The notes under the pieces are model-generated. The model was not told where the DNA came from and did not search any database. It saw only the letters and a list, made by a program, of their open reading frames with translations. From WQZF01 sp031556405 (GTDB lineage Bacteria; Pseudomonadota; Gammaproteobacteria; Burkholderiales; Rhodocyclaceae), in NCBI GenBank assembly GCA_031556405.1, contig JAVBTC010000068.1:1-16358 (forward strand): DNA of 16,358 bases. Direction: 5' to 3'. This document shows positions 14,374 to 16,358 of the stretch, piece by piece (the stretch's first letter is position 1; every line of letters begins with the position of its first letter). A program made the translations under genes and the position numbers.

Positions 14374-15719
14374 TGCTGCGCACCTGCCTCATCCTGACGG
14401 CGGGTTTGCTGTTGCTGCTGCCGCTTTTCCCATTGCTGACGAACGGAATTCAATCGTCATCAGGCGTGCCGACAACGCTGTCCTCAGTCCAGGTACCGGA
14501 TGCCGCCGCGACGCCGGTGGCCCATCTTCCCGTCGACGACACCAGCGCGACGCTTTCCGCGCTCGTCGGCGGTCCCGAACCGCAATTGGCGAAAATCTTC
14601 GCGGCGATCGAGAACAACCGCCTCGATGCGGCGCTTACGGAAACCGACGCGCTGCTCGAACGCTACCCCAATTTCCGCCTCGGCTATCTGATCCGGGGCG
14701 ATTTGTTGCTGGCGCGTGCGCGCCCGCTGACAACGCTGGGCAACATCAGCGACGCGCCACCGGAAAAACTGGCCGACCTGCGCGAGGAAGCCATCGCCCG
14801 CCTGCGCGCCTACCGGCAGAAACCGCAGGCCGACGTGGTGCCGCGCTACCTGCTGCAAATGCCGTCGAGCCAGAAATACGCGGTAGTGATCGACATCGAA
14901 AAAGCGCGGCTCTATCTTTATGCCAACGATGGCGGCACGCCCCGGTTCGCCGCCGACTATTACGTCTCCCACGGCAAACTCGGCGCCAACAAGGCGCGCG
15001 AAGGCGACAAGAAAACGCCGGTCGGCGTTTACCACGTTACCTCCCGCCTGTCGCGCGAAAAACTCACCGATTTTTACGGCAGCGGCGCTTTCCCGATCAA
15101 CTACCCGAACGAATGGGACAAGCGCCTGGGACGCAACGGCTACGGCATCTGGCTGCACGGCACACCTACCGACACATTTTCGCGCCCACCCAAGGCATCG
15201 GACGGCTGCGTCGTCCTCGCCAACCAGGACATTGACACGCTGACGCAGGATATCCAACCCGGACTGACACCGGTGATCATCAGCAGCACCGTCGAGTGGA
15301 TGCCGGTCAAGGAATGGACCCGGGAGCGCGAGACGCTCAACGGCAAACTCGAAGAATGGCGCCGTGACTGGGAAAGCCGCGACACGGAACGCCTGCTGCG
15401 CCATTATTCGAAAAATTTCCGCGCCGGAAACCAGGAACTGGCCGTTTTCGCGGAACAGAAAAGACGCGCCAATGCGAGCAAGGAATGGATCAAGCTCGAA
15501 TTATCCGACCTCTCGCTGTTCCGCTACCCTGCCAGCCATGGCACTTCCAGCCCTTCCAGTACTTCCGGCAATTTCAATAATTCCGGCGCCGAGGAAATGG
15601 TCGTCGCCACCTTCGCGCAGAATTACCGCAGCAACAATCTCACCAACCAGATGAAAAAACGCCAGTACTGGATCCGCGAGGACGGTGACTGGAAAATCAT
15701 TTATGAAGGAGCCGCCTGA
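14373..15719 (+). CDS. L,D-transpeptidase (YkuD domain) with C-terminal NTF2-like domain
   Basis: 448-residue exported cell-wall enzyme. A signal peptide or anchor (residues 1-25), a helical TPR-like stretch (68-116), then a YkuD domain (about 168-305) with YAVVIDIEKARLYLY, the GDKKTPVGVY substrate loop, and the catalytic HGTP (H262) and SDGCV with nucleophile Cys279. The C-terminal 325-448 resembles the end of the preceding TPR protein and carries a Ser/Gly/Asn-rich insertion (about 388-404). YkuD enzymes form 3-3 crosslinks or attach proteins to peptidoglycan; which applies here is unknown. The start ATG shares its A with the TPR stop (TGATG), indicating coupled translation; an alternative ATG at 14343 lies inside the TPR gene and would place charged residues before the signal. 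Confidence 0.9.
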   Translation: MLRTCLILTAGLLLLLPLFPLLTNGIQSSSGVPTTLSSVQVPDAAATPVAHLPVDDTSATLSALVGGPEPQLAKIFAAIENNRLDAALTETDALLERYPNFRLGYLIRGDLLLARARPLTTLGNISDAPPEKLADLREEAIARLRAYRQKPQADVVPRYLLQMPSSQKYAVVIDIEKARLYLYANDGGTPRFAADYYVSHGKLGANKAREGDKKTPVGVYHVTSRLSREKLTDFYGSGAFPINYPNEWDKRLGRNGYGIWLHGTPTDTFSRPPKASDGCVVLANQDIDTLTQDIQPGLTPVIISSTVEWMPVKEWTRERETLNGKLEEWRRDWESRDTERLLRHYSKNFRAGNQELAVFAEQKRRANASKEWIKLELSDLSLFRYPASHGTSSPSSTSGNFNNSGAEEMVVATFAQNYRSNNLTNQMKKRQYWIREDGDWKIIYEGAA

Positions 15720-15720
15720 C

Positions 15721-16358
15721 ATGCGCACATCCCACAGCCTCGTTTCCCGATTTCATTCCCGCTTTCATTTCTTTACCGCCACCGCCGCCCTGGCCCTGAC
15801 TTTCGCCGCCGGTGCCGCGCATGCGGGTCCGACGGTCGAAATCGACACCTCGCTGGGCAAGATCGTCGCCGAACTCGACAGCGAAAAGGCGCCCGTCACG
15901 GTCAAGAACTTCATGAATTACGCCAACAACGGTTTCTACAACGGTACGATCTTCCACCGCGTGATCCCCGGCTTCATGATCCAGGGCGGCGGCTTCACGC
16001 CGGACATGGAACAGAAAAAAACCGAGGCGCCGATCGTCAACGAAGCCAAGAACGGTCTTTCCAACAAGCGCGGCACGCTGGCGATGGCGCGCACCAACGA
16101 TCCCAATTCCGCCACGGCGCAGTTCTTCATCAACGTCGTCGACAACGCACCCCTCGACTACAACTCGCCGCAGATGCGCGGTCCCGGCTATGCCGTTTTC
16201 GGCAAGGTCGTTTCCGGCATGGACGTCGTAGACAAAATCGCCCAGGTCAAAACCGGCAACAAAGGCTTTCACCAGGATGTACCGCTGACGCCGATAATGA
16301 TCCGCGCCATCACCGTTGCCGACACGGCGGAAGCGAAACCTGGTACGAAATCCGATAC
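15721..16358 (+). CDS. ppiA: Periplasmic cyclophilin-type peptidyl-prolyl isomerase, 3' end outside window
   Basis: Catalyses proline cis-trans isomerisation during folding of exported proteins. A signal peptide (residues 1-35, ending AHA) precedes a bacterial cyclophilin domain: TSLGKIVAELDSEKAP, FHRVIPGFMIQGGGF (78-92) with the catalytic Arg80 and Gln88, MARTNDPNSATAQFFINV (122-139), and YAVFGKVVSGMDVVDKI (158-173). 212 codons are present; the domain is essentially complete, and a short Ala/Lys/Thr tail is still open at the edge. AAGGAG (15706-15711) lies 9 bases before the ATG, one base after the transpeptidase stop, so it belongs to the same operon. The symbol is by function; the tail differs from E. 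coli PpiA. Confidence 0.92.
   Translation, partial: MRTSHSLVSRFHSRFHFFTATAALALTFAAGAAHAGPTVEIDTSLGKIVAELDSEKAPVTVKNFMNYANNGFYNGTIFHRVIPGFMIQGGGFTPDMEQKKTEAPIVNEAKNGLSNKRGTLAMARTNDPNSATAQFFINVVDNAPLDYNSPQMRGPGYAVFGKVVSGMDVVDKIAQVKTGNKGFHQDVPLTPIMIRAITVADTAEAKPGTKSD

Noticed and set aside
14484..15404. 306-codon minus-strand frame
   Set aside because: Antisense to the L,D-transpeptidase, whose catalytic motif is clear on the other strand.
15697..16272. 191-codon minus-strand frame
   Set aside because: Antisense to the cyclophilin gene, which carries a complete family signature.
1..16358. CRISPR array, tRNA or rRNA gene, insertion sequence or prophage
   Set aside because: No spaced direct repeats of CRISPR type, no tRNA T-loop/acceptor pattern, no transposase or integrase frame and no rRNA sequence were seen on reading both strands.

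Overview
The window reads as an ordinary chromosomal segment of a GC-rich proteobacterium, most likely a betaproteobacterium (Rhodocyclales, Burkholderiales or Nitrosomonadales type). This rests on the proteins and the gene neighbourhood: a full-length fused PurL, a stand-alone MetY, a MoaE/MoaD/MoeA/MobB set, and cysS divergent from a TPR protein, an L,D-transpeptidase and a periplasmic cyclophilin. The lineage is inferred from recall, not from any search. There is no transposase, phage gene, tRNA, rRNA or CRISPR array.

Layout. From 1 to 5336 everything is on the minus strand: purL (running off the left edge) and, upstream of it, metY with its own intrinsic terminator. From 5584 to 7970 genes are on the plus strand: a spermidine-synthase-like Rossmann protein, an 85-residue uncharacterised protein with a long structured leader and its own terminator, and a LysE/RhtB exporter. 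From 8023 to 10612 a tight minus-strand operon mobB-moeA-moaD-moaE makes and matures the molybdenum cofactor. From 10737 to 12681, still minus, cysS is followed by an overlapping DNA-deoxyinosine glycosylase. From 13033 to the right edge, on the plus strand, is an exported-protein operon: a TPR protein, an L,D-transpeptidase with a start overlapping the TPR stop, and a signal-peptide-bearing cyclophilin cut by the window end.

Most genes are familiar housekeeping functions. The most unusual part is 6471-7163. A good sigma-70 promoter is followed by about 220 nt of leader that can form two mutually exclusive folds. In one of them the start codon of the 85-residue protein is base-paired; in the other it is free. 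The gene is followed by a run of hairpins ending in a strong terminator. This could be a cis-acting RNA switch controlling a small orphan protein, but the claim rests on hand-found base pairing only. A second point is that the adjacent TPR and L,D-transpeptidase proteins end in the same type of roughly 110-residue domain, which suggests they work as a pair in the envelope. A third is the 350-bp divergent region between cysS and the TPR gene, which holds a bulged inverted repeat and no convincing gene.
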